From NCBI RefSeq assembly GCF_900636825.1, contig NZ_LR134318.1, positions 1,583,501-1,647,500 on the forward strand: DNA of 64,000 nt, written 5' to 3'. Position numbers and translations under genes: made by a program. Source of the stretch: Pseudomonas fluorescens. GTDB taxonomy: Bacteria > Pseudomonadota > Gammaproteobacteria > Pseudomonadales > Pseudomonadaceae. The notes under the pieces were generated by a model. It was given only the letters and a program-made list of their open reading frames with translations. It was not told the DNA's origin and did no database searches. This document shows, one piece after another, positions 28,803 through 37,871 of this stretch (position 1 is the first letter of the stretch; the number at the start of each line of letters is the position of its first letter).

Positions 28803-31004
28803 TCAGAACGTCTGCCCCAGATTCAGATAAATCGCCTGCTCATCCGCATCATTCAAGCCATAACTGAAGTTCAGCGGCCCCAACGGCGTGTCGAAACCGA
28901 TGAACACACTCGCCGCATTGATGTAGCCACTGTCGAACTCGTTGTCGTTGTTCCATGCTCGTCCACGTTCCAGCGAGGCGCCGGCGTACAGCGGAAAGTC
29001 CAGCGGCAGATACGATCGCGGCGTTAATCGACGGTAATAAACGGCGCGCAGCAGGCTGACATTCTGCCCGGACACCGCATCCTCGCGGAAACCTGACAAC
29101 TGCCGCGCACCGCCGAGCAGGAAGCTCGAAGTGACTACGCTGGCATCGTCCAGCGTGCGCCCGTAGCGCCCGCCGAGAATCAAGGTGTCCGGCCCGTGGC
29201 TCAGGGCTTTATCGAGTTTGAATTCCCATTGCCGGTATCGCGTGTCCGAACCCAGGCTGGGCTCGAACTGGGTCAGCGTCAGGCTGATGTCTTTGCCTTC
29301 GTGGGGAAAGTACACGTTGTCCAGCGAGTCGTAGGAATACTTCAACGTATAAAACCCTTCGTTGAAACTTTCATCCGGTAAGTCCTGATCGCCGATCCGC
29401 ACATCAGCCTTGCCCCAGGCTTCACCGACGCCGAAACGTATTTCGCCGTTGTTGCCGATCTGTCGACCCAGGTTGAGGCCAAAGCCGTAGCGTTCTACGC
29501 GGTACTGCGCGATTGGATCATTGTCGAGCACCGACTCGACGTTTTGCGCTTCGAAGGCAGCGTAGGGCGCGACGAAGTAGCGCGAACCGACGTCGAGAGG
29601 CTGATAGAACTCGGTGTACAGTTCCTGCTTGTCGCCAAGTTGTGCGCGGGTCAGCCATTCCGCGCCGAGGCGGTTGATGCCATTAATGCGGTAACTGGCG
29701 CCGAGGTTGAAGGCGCTGTCGCCACGCATGTCGTCGGACAGGTTGAGGCCGACCCGCAGGTAATCGGTGCCGCTGCGTTTGCCGCGGGCGCTGATCACCA
29801 GCGTGTGATTGTCGCCCTTGTGCGCCACGCGATACTGCACCTGCTCGAAGTAGTCGAGGCCGTACAACGTGCCCATGTCCGAGTGCAATCGTCCCAGATC
29901 CAACCGCTCACCGACGGGCTGACGGATGTAGTAACGGATCACGTCATCATCGACTTTCGAGTCGTTTTCGATTTTGATCGCGGTGATGATCGGCGTGCGC
30001 TGGCCCGGTGAGCGAGCGGCATTGAGTTCGGCGTCCATCGAATCGGCGGGTTTGAGCGCTGCCAGGCGCGCGTCGAGAATTCGCGTCGCGCGATAACCGG
30101 CGTCGATCATCTCCTGGGCCTTGCCGAAATCGGTGACACCGAACGCTGCCAGGGCCGGCTGGATCAACACATCGGTCGGTTTCAACGCCGCCAGTTGCTC
30201 TTCGGAATTGCTGCGGGTCATCAGGGTGATCGACTGGTTCAACACGTCGACCACGGTGGCCAGTTGTTTACGATTGCGCAGCGGCGTGCCGATGTCGACG
30301 ACGATGGCGACGTCGACGCCCATTTCCCGTGCCACATCGAGCGGAATGTTGTCGGTCATGCCGCCGTCCACCAGCAATCTGCCGTCGAGTTCGACCGGGG
30401 CAAACACCGCCGGAATCGACATGCTCGCGCGGATCACTTGCGGCAAATGACCCTTGCGAAACACCACTTTTTCGCCGTTGGCGATGTCGGTGGCTACGGC
30501 GCGGAACGGAATCGGCAGTTTGTCGAAATCGCGGGTGTCGCTGGTGTGGGCGAGCAGGCTTTCCAGCAGCAGCGCGAGGTTCTGTCCCTGAATCACACCC
30601 AGCGGCAGACCCAGGCTACCATCGTCGCGAAAGCTGAGTTTCTGTTTCACCAGAAAATCGCGGTCATCCTGTTTGCGCCGAAACGGCACATCTTCGCGCG
30701 GTGGCGCGTCGGACAGCGCGGCCTGCCAGTCGATCTGCAGCGCCAGTTTTTCCAGTTCGTCGATTTTGTAACCCGATGCATACAGCCCGCCGACCACCGC
30801 GCCCATGCTGGTCCCGGCAATCGCGTCGATCTTGATGCCCTGTTCCTCGAGTGCCTTGAGCACACCAATGTGCGCCAGCCCGCGCGCAGCACCGCCGGAC
30901 AGCACGAGGCCGACCTTGGGCCGCGATGCCTCGGCGGCTTCGACGCTGGCGTGGAGGAACAGGGGCAATAAACCCAGGAGCAGGCAGAACAGCAGACGGC
31001 GCAT
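28803..31004 (-). CDS. plpD: PlpD-type patatin phospholipase autotransporter (type Vd secretion)
   Basis: A 733-residue protein with a signal peptide (about 1-24), a patatin lipase domain and a C-terminal outer membrane barrel. The patatin domain shows the oxyanion motif SGGAARG (about 36), the nucleophile motif GTSMG (about 64) and the dyad DGGMTDN (about 212). A POTRA-like segment follows (about 335-415), then a 16-strand-type BamA/Omp85 barrel ending in F. This is the layout of P. aeruginosa PlpD, a phospholipase A1 that delivers its own passenger. The barrel end GPLNFSYGLNDADEQAIYLNLGQTF fits an outer membrane C-terminal signature. It is a single gene. Confidence 0.88.
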   Translation of the reverse strand: MRRLLFCLLLGLLPLFLHASVEAAEASRPKVGLVLSGGAARGLAHIGVLKALEEQGIKIDAIAGTSMGAVVGGLYASGYKIDELEKLALQIDWQAALSDAPPREDVPFRRKQDDRDFLVKQKLSFRDDGSLGLPLGVIQGQNLALLLESLLAHTSDTRDFDKLPIPFRAVATDIANGEKVVFRKGHLPQVIRASMSIPAVFAPVELDGRLLVDGGMTDNIPLDVAREMGVDVAIVVDIGTPLRNRKQLATVVDVLNQSITLMTRSNSEEQLAALKPTDVLIQPALAAFGVTDFGKAQEMIDAGYRATRILDARLAALKPADSMDAELNAARSPGQRTPIITAIKIENDSKVDDDVIRYYIRQPVGERLDLGRLHSDMGTLYGLDYFEQVQYRVAHKGDNHTLVISARGKRSGTDYLRVGLNLSDDMRGDSAFNLGASYRINGINRLGAEWLTRAQLGDKQELYTEFYQPLDVGSRYFVAPYAAFEAQNVESVLDNDPIAQYRVERYGFGLNLGRQIGNNGEIRFGVGEAWGKADVRIGDQDLPDESFNEGFYTLKYSYDSLDNVYFPHEGKDISLTLTQFEPSLGSDTRYRQWEFKLDKALSHGPDTLILGGRYGRTLDDASVVTSSFLLGGARQLSGFREDAVSGQNVSLLRAVYYRRLTPRSYLPLDFPLYAGASLERGRAWNNDNEFDSGYINAASVFIGFDTPLGPLNFSYGLNDADEQAIYLNLGQTF

Positions 31005-31075
31005 TGTGAGTCTCGGGGCAAGCGGTAAAGCCGGCTATTATAGCGGCGCCCTCTGTCTCAGGAGTTTCAGTCAAC

Positions 31076-31363
31076 ATGACCGTCGCCAAAGCCGAAATCG
31101 TCATCACCTATTGCACCCAATGCCAGTGGCTGTTGCGTGCCGCGTGGCTGGCGCAGGAACTGCTCAGTACCTTTGGCGATGACCTCGGCAAAGTCTCGCT
31201 GGTGCCGGGCACGGGCGGGGTGTTTCACATCACCTGCGACGACGTGCAGATCTGGGAGCGTAAGGCCGACGGTGGTTTTCCCGAGGCCAAGGTACTCAAG
31301 CAACGGGTTCGCGATCAGATCGATCCGGGCCGCAACCTTGGCCATAACGAGCGCTCTCAGTGA
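31076..31363 (+). CDS. SelT/SelW/SelH-family thioredoxin-fold protein (Cys form)
   Basis: A 95-residue protein of the Rdx family (relatives of selenoproteins W, T and H). The redox motif is CTQC at residues 13-16, with Cys where eukaryotic homologues carry selenocysteine. The rest follows the family pattern (LSTFGDDLGKVSLVPGTGGVFHI...KADGGFPEAKVLKQRVRD). Good ribosome binding site CAGGAG is 13 nt upstream. The gene overlaps the convergent eamA-type gene by 7 bp. Function is unknown beyond a likely redox or protein-interaction role. Confidence 0.85.
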   Translation: MTVAKAEIVITYCTQCQWLLRAAWLAQELLSTFGDDLGKVSLVPGTGGVFHITCDDVQIWERKADGGFPEAKVLKQRVRDQIDPGRNLGHNERSQ

Positions 31364-32250
31364 GACGCGGCCTCGGCGGCGACAGTTTTCTTGTCGGCAT
31401 GGCCGGACATCCGCGCTGACACGACGATGGCAACAATTATCAACGCGCCGCCGATCAACATCTTCGGCGTCGGGTTTTCATTGAACAGCAGCCAGGCGAC
31501 AGTGATGCCGTAAACCGGCTCCATGGCGAACACCACCGCGGCCGTGCGTGCCTTGATCACCGCGAGGCTGGCGACAAACAGGCTGTGGGCGACGCCGGTG
31601 CAGAACACCCCGAGCAGGGCGATCCACAGCCAGTCGAGCGCGCGCACGTCGCTCAGTTGCGGCGCGGCGACCGGCAGCAGACACACCGCCACCACGACGT
31701 TCTGACACAACGCCGCCTGCACCGCCGGGATGCGCGCGGAGCTGGCGCGGTTGGTCAACGACAATAAGGAAAACAGCAAGCCCGACAGCACCGACCAGAG
31801 CAAGCCGATAGTCGCGCCACTGCCCAGATCGAAGGCTGGGGTTACCAACACCAGACCGATGCTGACCAACACGACCAGGACAATTTCATTGGCTCGGATA
31901 CGTTCGCGAAAAATCAGCCCTTCAAGAATCACCGTAAACGCCGGGAAACTGGCAAAGCCCAGGGTCGCGATGGCCACGCCGGCAATCTTCACCGAAACGA
32001 AAAAGCTCACCCAATGCCCGGCCAGCAGCACGCCGCTCAAGGCCAGACGTCGCCAGTCCTGGGCCTGGAGTTTTTGCCAGCCGGTCTGGCTGGCGAAACG
32101 GGCGAAGAACGCCAGGGCGAGTACAGCGAAAGCGGCGCGCCCAAAGACGATCACAGCGGGGGAGGCGGCAGCGAGTTTGCCGAACACGCCGGTCAGGCCG
32201 AACATCAAAGCGCCGATATGCAGGGCGCCGAGGGCGGTACGCGGAGTCAT
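31357..32250 (-). CDS. EamA/DMT-family transporter
   Basis: A 297-residue drug/metabolite transporter family permease with ten predicted membrane segments in two homologous EamA halves (residues about 7-140 and 150-285). The conserved half-end signature appears as GVAHSLFVASLAVIKARTAAVVFAMEPVYGITVAWLLF (about 215-250). A cytoplasmic tail with SARMSGHADKK closes it. The substrate cannot be told from sequence. It is a single gene, convergent with the SelT/W-like gene. Confidence 0.82.
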   Translation of the reverse strand: MTPRTALGALHIGALMFGLTGVFGKLAAASPAVIVFGRAAFAVLALAFFARFASQTGWQKLQAQDWRRLALSGVLLAGHWVSFFVSVKIAGVAIATLGFASFPAFTVILEGLIFRERIRANEIVLVVLVSIGLVLVTPAFDLGSGATIGLLWSVLSGLLFSLLSLTNRASSARIPAVQAALCQNVVVAVCLLPVAAPQLSDVRALDWLWIALLGVFCTGVAHSLFVASLAVIKARTAAVVFAMEPVYGITVAWLLFNENPTPKMLIGGALIIVAIVVSARMSGHADKKTVAAEAASH

Positions 32251-32320
32251 TGCAATCCTTAATCAAAACGCCATTTTTTCGTTGATCGTCGCCACGTTCT
32301 ACGTGGAAACGACCAATAAC

Positions 32321-32427
32321 TGTAGGAGCTGCCGAAGGCTGCGATCTTTTGCTCCTGCCCTGATCGTTCCCATGCAGCGCTTGGGAACGATCAATCAAAA
32401 GATCGCAGCCTTCGGCAGCTCCTACAG
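32321..32427. repeat. REP-like inverted pair, family 1, with inner arms
   Basis: Outer arms TGTAGGAGCTGCCGAAGGCT and complement enclose an inner inverted pair TGATCGTTCC/GGAACGATCA. It lies in the 431-bp gap before the metallophosphoesterase gene, which otherwise shows no gene. Confidence 0.9.
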
Positions 32428-32681
32428 TTTGGACCGAAGGAGTTGAGAAGTCTGTCGGCAGGCTATCGTCTTTTGTTGTAGGAATCGCGCCGGAGTTGGC
32501 CGGGCGATGTACCACACACTCGTAGGATCGCGGCCGAGAAAGCGCCGGCTGCGAATGTTCTCCATCGGTGTCAGTCTACACCGACGCGTTCAGGCTGCGC
32601 TGTCACAAGAATGACTTGCCCTTGTCATGGTCGATTAACCGGGCGCGCGCACGCTGGCGCAAACATCATCGAGGGTTGCCC

Positions 32682-33497
32682 ATGACCAGCGCCGAGCTCG
32701 CCAGACCCAGCCGCAAACAACGCGTGCGAACCCTGTGGATTTCTGACGTGCATTTGGGCACGCGAGACTGTCAGGCGGAACACCTGTCGCAGTTTCTCAA
32801 GGGCTACCATGCCGACAAGATCTATCTGGTCGGTGACATCATCGATGGCTGGAAACTGCGCGGCGGCATGTATTGGCCACAGGCGCACACCAATGTGATC
32901 CGCCGATTGCTGACCATGAGCAAGCGCGGCACCGAGGTGATTTATGTCACCGGGAATCATGACGAATTCTTGCGGCGTTATTCGAAGCTCATTCTGGGCA
33001 ACATTCAGCTCGTCGACGAAGCGGTGCATATCACCGCGGATGGCCGGCAGCTGTTGGTGATTCATGGCGATCAGTTCGACGTGATCACCCGTTATCACCG
33101 CTGGCTGGCGTTTCTCGGCGACTCGGCGTACGAATTTACGCTCACGCTCAATCGCTGGCTCAATCACTGGCGCGCTCGGTATGGCTACGGTTACTGGTCG
33201 TTGTCGGCGTACCTGAAACACAAGGTCAAGACTGCGGTGAGTTTCATCAGCGACTTTGAAGAAGCCATCGCCCATGAATGCGTGAAGCGCAAATTGCACG
33301 GCGTGGTCTGCGGGCATATTCACCATGCCGAAATCCGCAAGGTGGGGGCGGTGGATTACCTCAATTGCGGCGATTGGGTGGAGTCATGCACCGCGCTGAT
33401 CGAGCATTGGGACGGCACGATCGAGCTTTATCGCCTTGGGGATGCGCAGGCGCGGGAAGCGGAGCTCAAGGCTGCCAAAGTGGCCGAACTTGCCTGA
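32682..33497 (+). CDS. Metallophosphoesterase, LpxH-like UDP-2,3-diacylglucosamine hydrolase family
   Basis: A 271-residue calcineurin-like phosphoesterase. The metal-binding signature is complete: ISDVHLG (about 20), GDIIDGWKL (about 50), GNHDEFLRR (about 90), VIHGDQFD (about 123) and CGHIHHAEIR (about 208). The family includes LpxH paralogues of lipid A metabolism. The true lpxH is usually elsewhere beside ppiB/cysS, so the substrate here is uncertain. I start at the ATG at 32682 because GAGGG lies 11 nt upstream; the longer frame from 32568 lacks a ribosome site. Confidence 0.82.
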   Translation: MTSAELARPSRKQRVRTLWISDVHLGTRDCQAEHLSQFLKGYHADKIYLVGDIIDGWKLRGGMYWPQAHTNVIRRLLTMSKRGTEVIYVTGNHDEFLRRYSKLILGNIQLVDEAVHITADGRQLLVIHGDQFDVITRYHRWLAFLGDSAYEFTLTLNRWLNHWRARYGYGYWSLSAYLKHKVKTAVSFISDFEEAIAHECVKRKLHGVVCGHIHHAEIRKVGAVDYLNCGDWVESCTALIEHWDGTIELYRLGDAQAREAELKAAKVAELA

Positions 33498-33514
33498 TTC
33501 TCGGGTGGTTGTGA

Positions 33515-33602
33515 GGGGCCTCATCGCTGGCAATTCAGCTCCCACAGGGTTTTGTGGCGTTCACAAAACATTGTGGGAGCTGGCTTGCCAGCGATGGGGT
33601 CA
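33515..33602. repeat. REP-like inverted pair, family 2
   Basis: Arms based on GGGAGCTGGCTTGCCAGCGA lie between the convergent metallophosphoesterase and HD-domain genes. The left arm is imperfect (GCTGGCAATTCAGC). Confidence 0.8.
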
Positions 33603-33614
33603 GAACAAGCACCA

Positions 33615-34205
33615 TCAAACCGTGGTGTGTTCTTCCATCGCCGCTTTGTAAATCGAGTTCTTTGGTTGAGCAAACAACCGCTCCAGCATCGGCTCGAAAA
33701 AGCTCAACGGCAGCGACTCATACGCCGGATCAAACGCTGCAGCGTCGTATTTGGCGCAGAATTCGGCGGTCGCCTGATACTGCGGATGTCCGCTGAATTG
33801 CTCGCGCAGATGCCGATCCATGCCCAGATGATGAAAAAAGTAATAGCCCTGGAAGATCCCGTGTTTCTCCACCATCCACAGATTCTCGGCACTGACGAAC
33901 GGTTTTAGAATCGCCGCCGCAATGTCCGGATGGTTATAGGAACCGAGAGTGTCGCCAATGTCATGCAACAGGGCGCAGACCACGTATTCCTCGTCACGCC
34001 CGTCGCGAAAGGCGCGGGTAGCGGTTTGCAGCGAGTGGGTCAGGCGGTCGACCGGGAAACCGCCAAAGTCGCCTTCGAGCAGTTTCAGATGCGCCATGAT
34101 CCGCGCCGGCAATTGTCTGGCGTAGGCACTGAAGTCCGCAGCAATGATTGCCCAGTCTTCCTGGGTGCCATCCTGCATATGGGTGAAGCGTGCATTGGCA
34201 TTCAT
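33615..34205 (-). CDS. HD-domain phosphohydrolase
   Basis: A 196-residue HD-superfamily protein. The metal-binding HD pair is in CALLHDIGDTLGSYNHPDIAA (about residues 77-97), with an upstream His in LTHSLQTATRAF and a downstream EKHGIFQGYYFFHHLG stretch that may supply further ligands. The start codon is 13 bp after the end of the DUF962 gene upstream, so the two are probably an operon. The substrate is unknown. The family as a whole hydrolyses phosphomonoesters or phosphodiesters of nucleotides or small metabolites. Confidence 0.75.
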   Translation of the reverse strand: MNANARFTHMQDGTQEDWAIIAADFSAYARQLPARIMAHLKLLEGDFGGFPVDRLTHSLQTATRAFRDGRDEEYVVCALLHDIGDTLGSYNHPDIAAAILKPFVSAENLWMVEKHGIFQGYYFFHHLGMDRHLREQFSGHPQYQATAEFCAKYDAAAFDPAYESLPLSFFEPMLERLFAQPKNSIYKAAMEEHTTV

Positions 34206-34218
34206 AGGCTGAACTCCT

Positions 34219-34530
34219 TCAAAACGCCACGCGACCGAGGATCATGTCGCGGTACATGACGAAATCGCCGAGCAGGCTGTACAGCGGATGCTGAAACGTC
34301 GCCGGTCGGTTCTTTTCAAAGAAGAAGTGACCGGCCCAGGCAAAGCTGTAACCGGCCAGCGGCAGGGCCCATAACAGCGGCCAGGCGCCTTTGGCGATGG
34401 CCATCGCCAGAACGAAAATTACCAGGGTCGTGCCAATGAAATGCAGGCGACGACAGGTGCTGTTGCCGTGTTCGCTGAGGTAATACGGATAGAACTCGGC
34501 GAAACTGTTGAAACGCTTGATGTTTTCCAC
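34219..34530 (-). CDS. Mpo1-like membrane protein (DUF962)
   Basis: A 103-residue membrane protein of the DUF962/Mpo1-like family. The yeast member Mpo1 is an iron-dependent dioxygenase of 2-hydroxy fatty acid alpha-oxidation. Family signatures are visible: an N-terminal FAEFYPYYLSEH, the RRLHFIGT motif (about residue 28), two hydrophobic segments (about 33-70) and AGHFFFEKNRPATFQHPLYS (about 66-85), whose histidines are candidate metal ligands. It is the first gene of a pair with the HD-domain gene and is divergent from an AraC-type regulator that may control it. Confidence 0.8.
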   Translation of the reverse strand: MENIKRFNSFAEFYPYYLSEHGNSTCRRLHFIGTTLVIFVLAMAIAKGAWPLLWALPLAGYSFAWAGHFFFEKNRPATFQHPLYSLLGDFVMYRDMILGRVAF

Positions 34531-34692
34531 GACCGCTTCTCTGTGGTTATTGTTCTGGCGACAAGTTGTTCTGCGGGTAGCTTATTTGAGTCTAGAGTGA
34601 TCAGTGATGTGGGCCAGTGACAATCGGCGCCACTTTAGTATCCTTCGAAAATCAGGCCGCAAGCTGCGACCCACCTGTAAAAGAAAAACGCC

Positions 34693-35754
34693 ATGAGCGA
34701 ACGAACGACTTCTGCAAGCTGGGCGATGGGGATTGTCAAAGCACTGGAAATGGACGGCCTGGATTGCCGGGTGCTGTTCAAGCAATTGGGGCTCGATTAT
34801 TCGGCTCTGGATGATCCGGATGCACGCTTCCCGCAAGATTCCATGACCCGACTTTGGCAACGGGCGGTCGAACTGTCCGGTAATCCGGCGATCGGCCTGA
34901 ACATGGGCAAAGTGGTGCGCCCGGCGTCGTTTCATGTGGCCGGCTACGCGCTGATGTCGAGCAATACGCTAGCCGAAGGCTTTCGCCGCCTGGTGCGCTA
35001 CCAGCGAATCATTGCCGAGAGTGCTGACCTGAGCTTTCGTCTGCTCGAAGAAGGCTACGCGCTGATCCTGACCGTGCACGGCGACCACCTGCCGCCGACC
35101 CGGCAAAGCGCCGAAGCGTCGCTGGCGTGTGCGTTGGGCCTGTGCGGCTGGCTGAGCGGACGCACCTTGCATCCGGTCAAAGTGCTGGTGCAGGCTGAGC
35201 AACCGGTCGATCTGGAGCCGTATAAACAGGCCTTTCACGCGCCGTTGGTGTTCAACGCACCCTATGACGCTTTGATTTTCGAACGCGCCGACATGGAAGC
35301 ACCGCTGCCCACGGCCAACGAGGCGATGGCGCAGTTGCATGACCGGTTTGCCGGGGAATATCTGGCGCGTTTTTCCGAAAGCCGCGTGACCCACAAGGCG
35401 CGCCAGGTGCTGTGCCGCTTGCTGCCGCAAGGCGAGCCCAAACGCGATACCGTGGCGCAGACGCTGCATCTGTCACAGCGCACCTTGCAGCGCCGCTTGC
35501 AGGAGGAGGGGACGAGTTTTCAGCAGTTGCTTGATGACACTCGCCGCGAACTGGCCGAGCAGTATCTGGCGCAACCGAGCATGACCTTGCTCGAGATTGC
35601 CTACCTGTTGGGCTTCGCCGATCCGAGCAATTTCTTTCGTGCGTTTCGCCGCTGGTTCGACACCACGCCCGGCGATTACCGGACGCGGCTGTTGCAGGCG
35701 TCCAGTGCGCTCAATGACGCCAAAAGGCCGGAATACACAGCACAAACACCGTGA
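34693..35754 (+). CDS. AraC-family regulator
   Basis: A 353-residue AraC-type activator with an Arabinose_bd-like N-terminal domain (about residues 15-205). The C-terminal double helix-turn-helix spans about 235-330 (VAQTLHLSQRTLQRRLQEEGTSFQQLL and LLEIAYLLGFADPSNFFRAFRRWFDTTPGDYR). It is divergent from the DUF962-HD pair and overlaps the convergent trkH gene by 44 bp. The effector is unknown; regulation of the divergent pair is an inference from position. Confidence 0.85.
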   Translation: MSERTTSASWAMGIVKALEMDGLDCRVLFKQLGLDYSALDDPDARFPQDSMTRLWQRAVELSGNPAIGLNMGKVVRPASFHVAGYALMSSNTLAEGFRRLVRYQRIIAESADLSFRLLEEGYALILTVHGDHLPPTRQSAEASLACALGLCGWLSGRTLHPVKVLVQAEQPVDLEPYKQAFHAPLVFNAPYDALIFERADMEAPLPTANEAMAQLHDRFAGEYLARFSESRVTHKARQVLCRLLPQGEPKRDTVAQTLHLSQRTLQRRLQEEGTSFQQLLDDTRRELAEQYLAQPSMTLLEIAYLLGFADPSNFFRAFRRWFDTTPGDYRTRLLQASSALNDAKRPEYTAQTP

Positions 35755-37165
35755 TGATCTCCAGACGTCCGAGCAGCATGCCGAACGACAGGATCCACTT
35801 TGCCGCATCCGGCAGGGTGGCGAAATTGCCCGCCGGGCCAATGGTCTCTCCCAGCCCGGGACCGACACCCGAAACCGTACTGGCGGCGCCGGTCAGCGCG
35901 GTCATCCAGTCGACGCCCAGCAACGACAGCAGCAACGCGATCACGCAGATGGTGATGGCGAAGAAGAACGAAAAGGTCAGGATCGAACGGACAATTTCCT
36001 CGTCGAGGCGGTGTCCGTTGTATTTCTGCTTGATCACCGCGCGCGGGTGAATCAGTTGATTGAGGTTGGCCTTGAGCAGGATGTAGGCAACCTGGAACCG
36101 GAAGATCTTGATCCCGCCGGCCGTCGAGCCGGAACAGCCACCGACAAACCCCAGATAGAAAAACAGCATCAGCGAAAAGTTGCCCCACAGGCTGTAGTCG
36201 CCCAAGGCAAAACCGGTGGTGGTGACCACCGAAGTCACGTTCAGCGCCACATGCCGTAGCGCCTCGAGCCAGTGCAGTTTGGTGGTCCACCAGTACCAAG
36301 TGCCGAGTACCAGCCAAGTCACCAGCAACATCGCCAGCAAGCCCTGCACCTGTTGATCGCGGAGCAGCGCTTTGCGATTGCCGCGCAATGTCGCCACGTA
36401 CAGGGTGAACGGCAGGCTGCCGAGAATCATGATGACAATCGCCACCCAGTGCACCGCCGGTTGTGTCCACTTCGCCAGGGACTGGTCGGAGGTCGAGAAC
36501 CCGCCCGTGGAAATCGCCGACATCGCATGGTTGATCGCATCGAACGGGCTCATCCCGGCCCACCAGAACGCCAGGCTGCCGAGGATGGTGATGCCGACAT
36601 ACGCTGCCACGATCAGCCGCGCCACCATGTGCGAGCGCGGCATGACTTTCTCTGAACGATCCGAGGATTCGGTCTGGAACAGACGCATGCCACCGATGCG
36701 CAACAGCGGCAGAATCGCCACCGCCATGCCGATAAAACCGATGCCGCCGATCCAGTGCAGCAGCGAACGCCACATCAGAATGCCGGGGGACATGCTGTCC
36801 AGATGATTGAGCACCGTGGACCCGGTAGCGGTGATGCCGGACATGCTTTCGAAAAACGAGTCGGTGTAACTGATGTGCTGGGTCAACAGAAACGGCAGCG
36901 CGGCGAAAATGCACACCACCAGCCAGCTGCTGACGGTCAACAAGTACATGTCGCGCGGGCGCAGATGAATGTGTTCCGGCCGGCCGGGAATCACCAGCGC
37001 AAGACCTGCGACGAAGGTGATCATGCTGGCCCAGAGAAACGATGGCAGGTCGCTGGTGCGTTCGAAAATCACCAGGGTGGCCATCGGCACGACCATGGCC
37101 ACAGCCAGGGTGATCAGGAAGATGCCGATGATGAAACCAATGATCCGTAAGGTCGGCAACGCCAT
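35711..37165 (-). CDS. trkH: Trk-type potassium transporter membrane subunit
   Basis: A 484-residue TrkH/KtrB-family potassium channel subunit. Four repeated membrane-pore-membrane units are visible, with selectivity-filter-like segments such as SGITATGSTVL, AISTGGFST, TGFALGDYS and AASTVSGVGPGLG. It works with the cytosolic NAD-binding regulator TrkA, which is not in this window. Length and filter spacing are normal. It is a single gene between an AraC regulator and a nitroreductase. Confidence 0.9.
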   Translation of the reverse strand: MALPTLRIIGFIIGIFLITLAVAMVVPMATLVIFERTSDLPSFLWASMITFVAGLALVIPGRPEHIHLRPRDMYLLTVSSWLVVCIFAALPFLLTQHISYTDSFFESMSGITATGSTVLNHLDSMSPGILMWRSLLHWIGGIGFIGMAVAILPLLRIGGMRLFQTESSDRSEKVMPRSHMVARLIVAAYVGITILGSLAFWWAGMSPFDAINHAMSAISTGGFSTSDQSLAKWTQPAVHWVAIVIMILGSLPFTLYVATLRGNRKALLRDQQVQGLLAMLLVTWLVLGTWYWWTTKLHWLEALRHVALNVTSVVTTTGFALGDYSLWGNFSLMLFFYLGFVGGCSGSTAGGIKIFRFQVAYILLKANLNQLIHPRAVIKQKYNGHRLDEEIVRSILTFSFFFAITICVIALLLSLLGVDWMTALTGAASTVSGVGPGLGETIGPAGNFATLPDAAKWILSFGMLLGRLEIITVFVLCIPAFWRH

Positions 37166-37286
37166 GAAGTCCGCTCGGGCTGATGTGGGAAGGGCGCCAT
37201 TCTACCCGCGGGGCCCGGCATGTAAACCGGCATCCCTGCGGAAGATACCGCTAGAATAGCTGCACATTTTTCTCTGGAGGTGGCCG

Positions 37287-37853
37287 ATGCAGGCTCTCGA
37301 CGCTTTGCTCAACCGTGTTTCCGTTCCACGTCTGGTCGAACCGGCCCCGACCGCTCAGCAGCGCGAAGCCCTGTTCGGCGCAGCCTTGCGCGCACCGGAT
37401 CACGGGCACTTGCAGCCGTACCGCTTCCTCACCATCGAAGGCGCGGCGCGCGAGCAGATGGGCGAATTGCTGGCCGAAGCGGCGCAAATGCAGGAAGGCG
37501 AAGTCACCGAGGCGATGATCGACAAGGCCCGCAACGGCCCGCTGCGCGCCCCGCTGGTGGTAGTGGTCATCGCGAAATTGCAGGATCACGTCAAATATCC
37601 GAAGGCTGAGCAGTTGCTGGCTGCCGGCTGTGCGGCTCACGGGATTTTGCTGGCGGCGTATGCGCAGGGGATTGGCGCGGTGTGGCGCACCGGTGATCTG
37701 GCGTATTCGAAGCACGTGGCTCAGGGCCTGGGCTTGACGGACGACGAAGAAGTGATTGCGTTCCTTTACCTCGGCACGCCGCAGAAGGAACCGCGGGTGG
37801 CGGAGAAGGTTGATCTGGCACAGTTCGTCAGCGCGTGGCCGGGTAAAGCCTGA
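37287..37853 (+). CDS. Nitroreductase family protein, YdjA-like
   Basis: A 188-residue flavin-dependent nitroreductase-fold protein close to E. coli YdjA. Typical features are the RAPDHGHLQPYRFLTIEG segment (about residues 34-51), the central ACxAHGILLAAYAQGIGAVWRTG (about 115-135) and the end LYLGTPQKEPRVAEK. It presumably binds FMN as a dimer. The natural substrate is unknown. The ATG at 37287 follows GGAGGT closely. It is a single gene whose 3' flank carries the IS481 insertion. Confidence 0.85.
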   Translation: MQALDALLNRVSVPRLVEPAPTAQQREALFGAALRAPDHGHLQPYRFLTIEGAAREQMGELLAEAAQMQEGEVTEAMIDKARNGPLRAPLVVVVIAKLQDHVKYPKAEQLLAAGCAAHGILLAAYAQGIGAVWRTGDLAYSKHVAQGLGLTDDEEVIAFLYLGTPQKEPRVAEKVDLAQFVSAWPGKA

Positions 37854-37871
37854 AGATCAAAAGCCCCTCAC

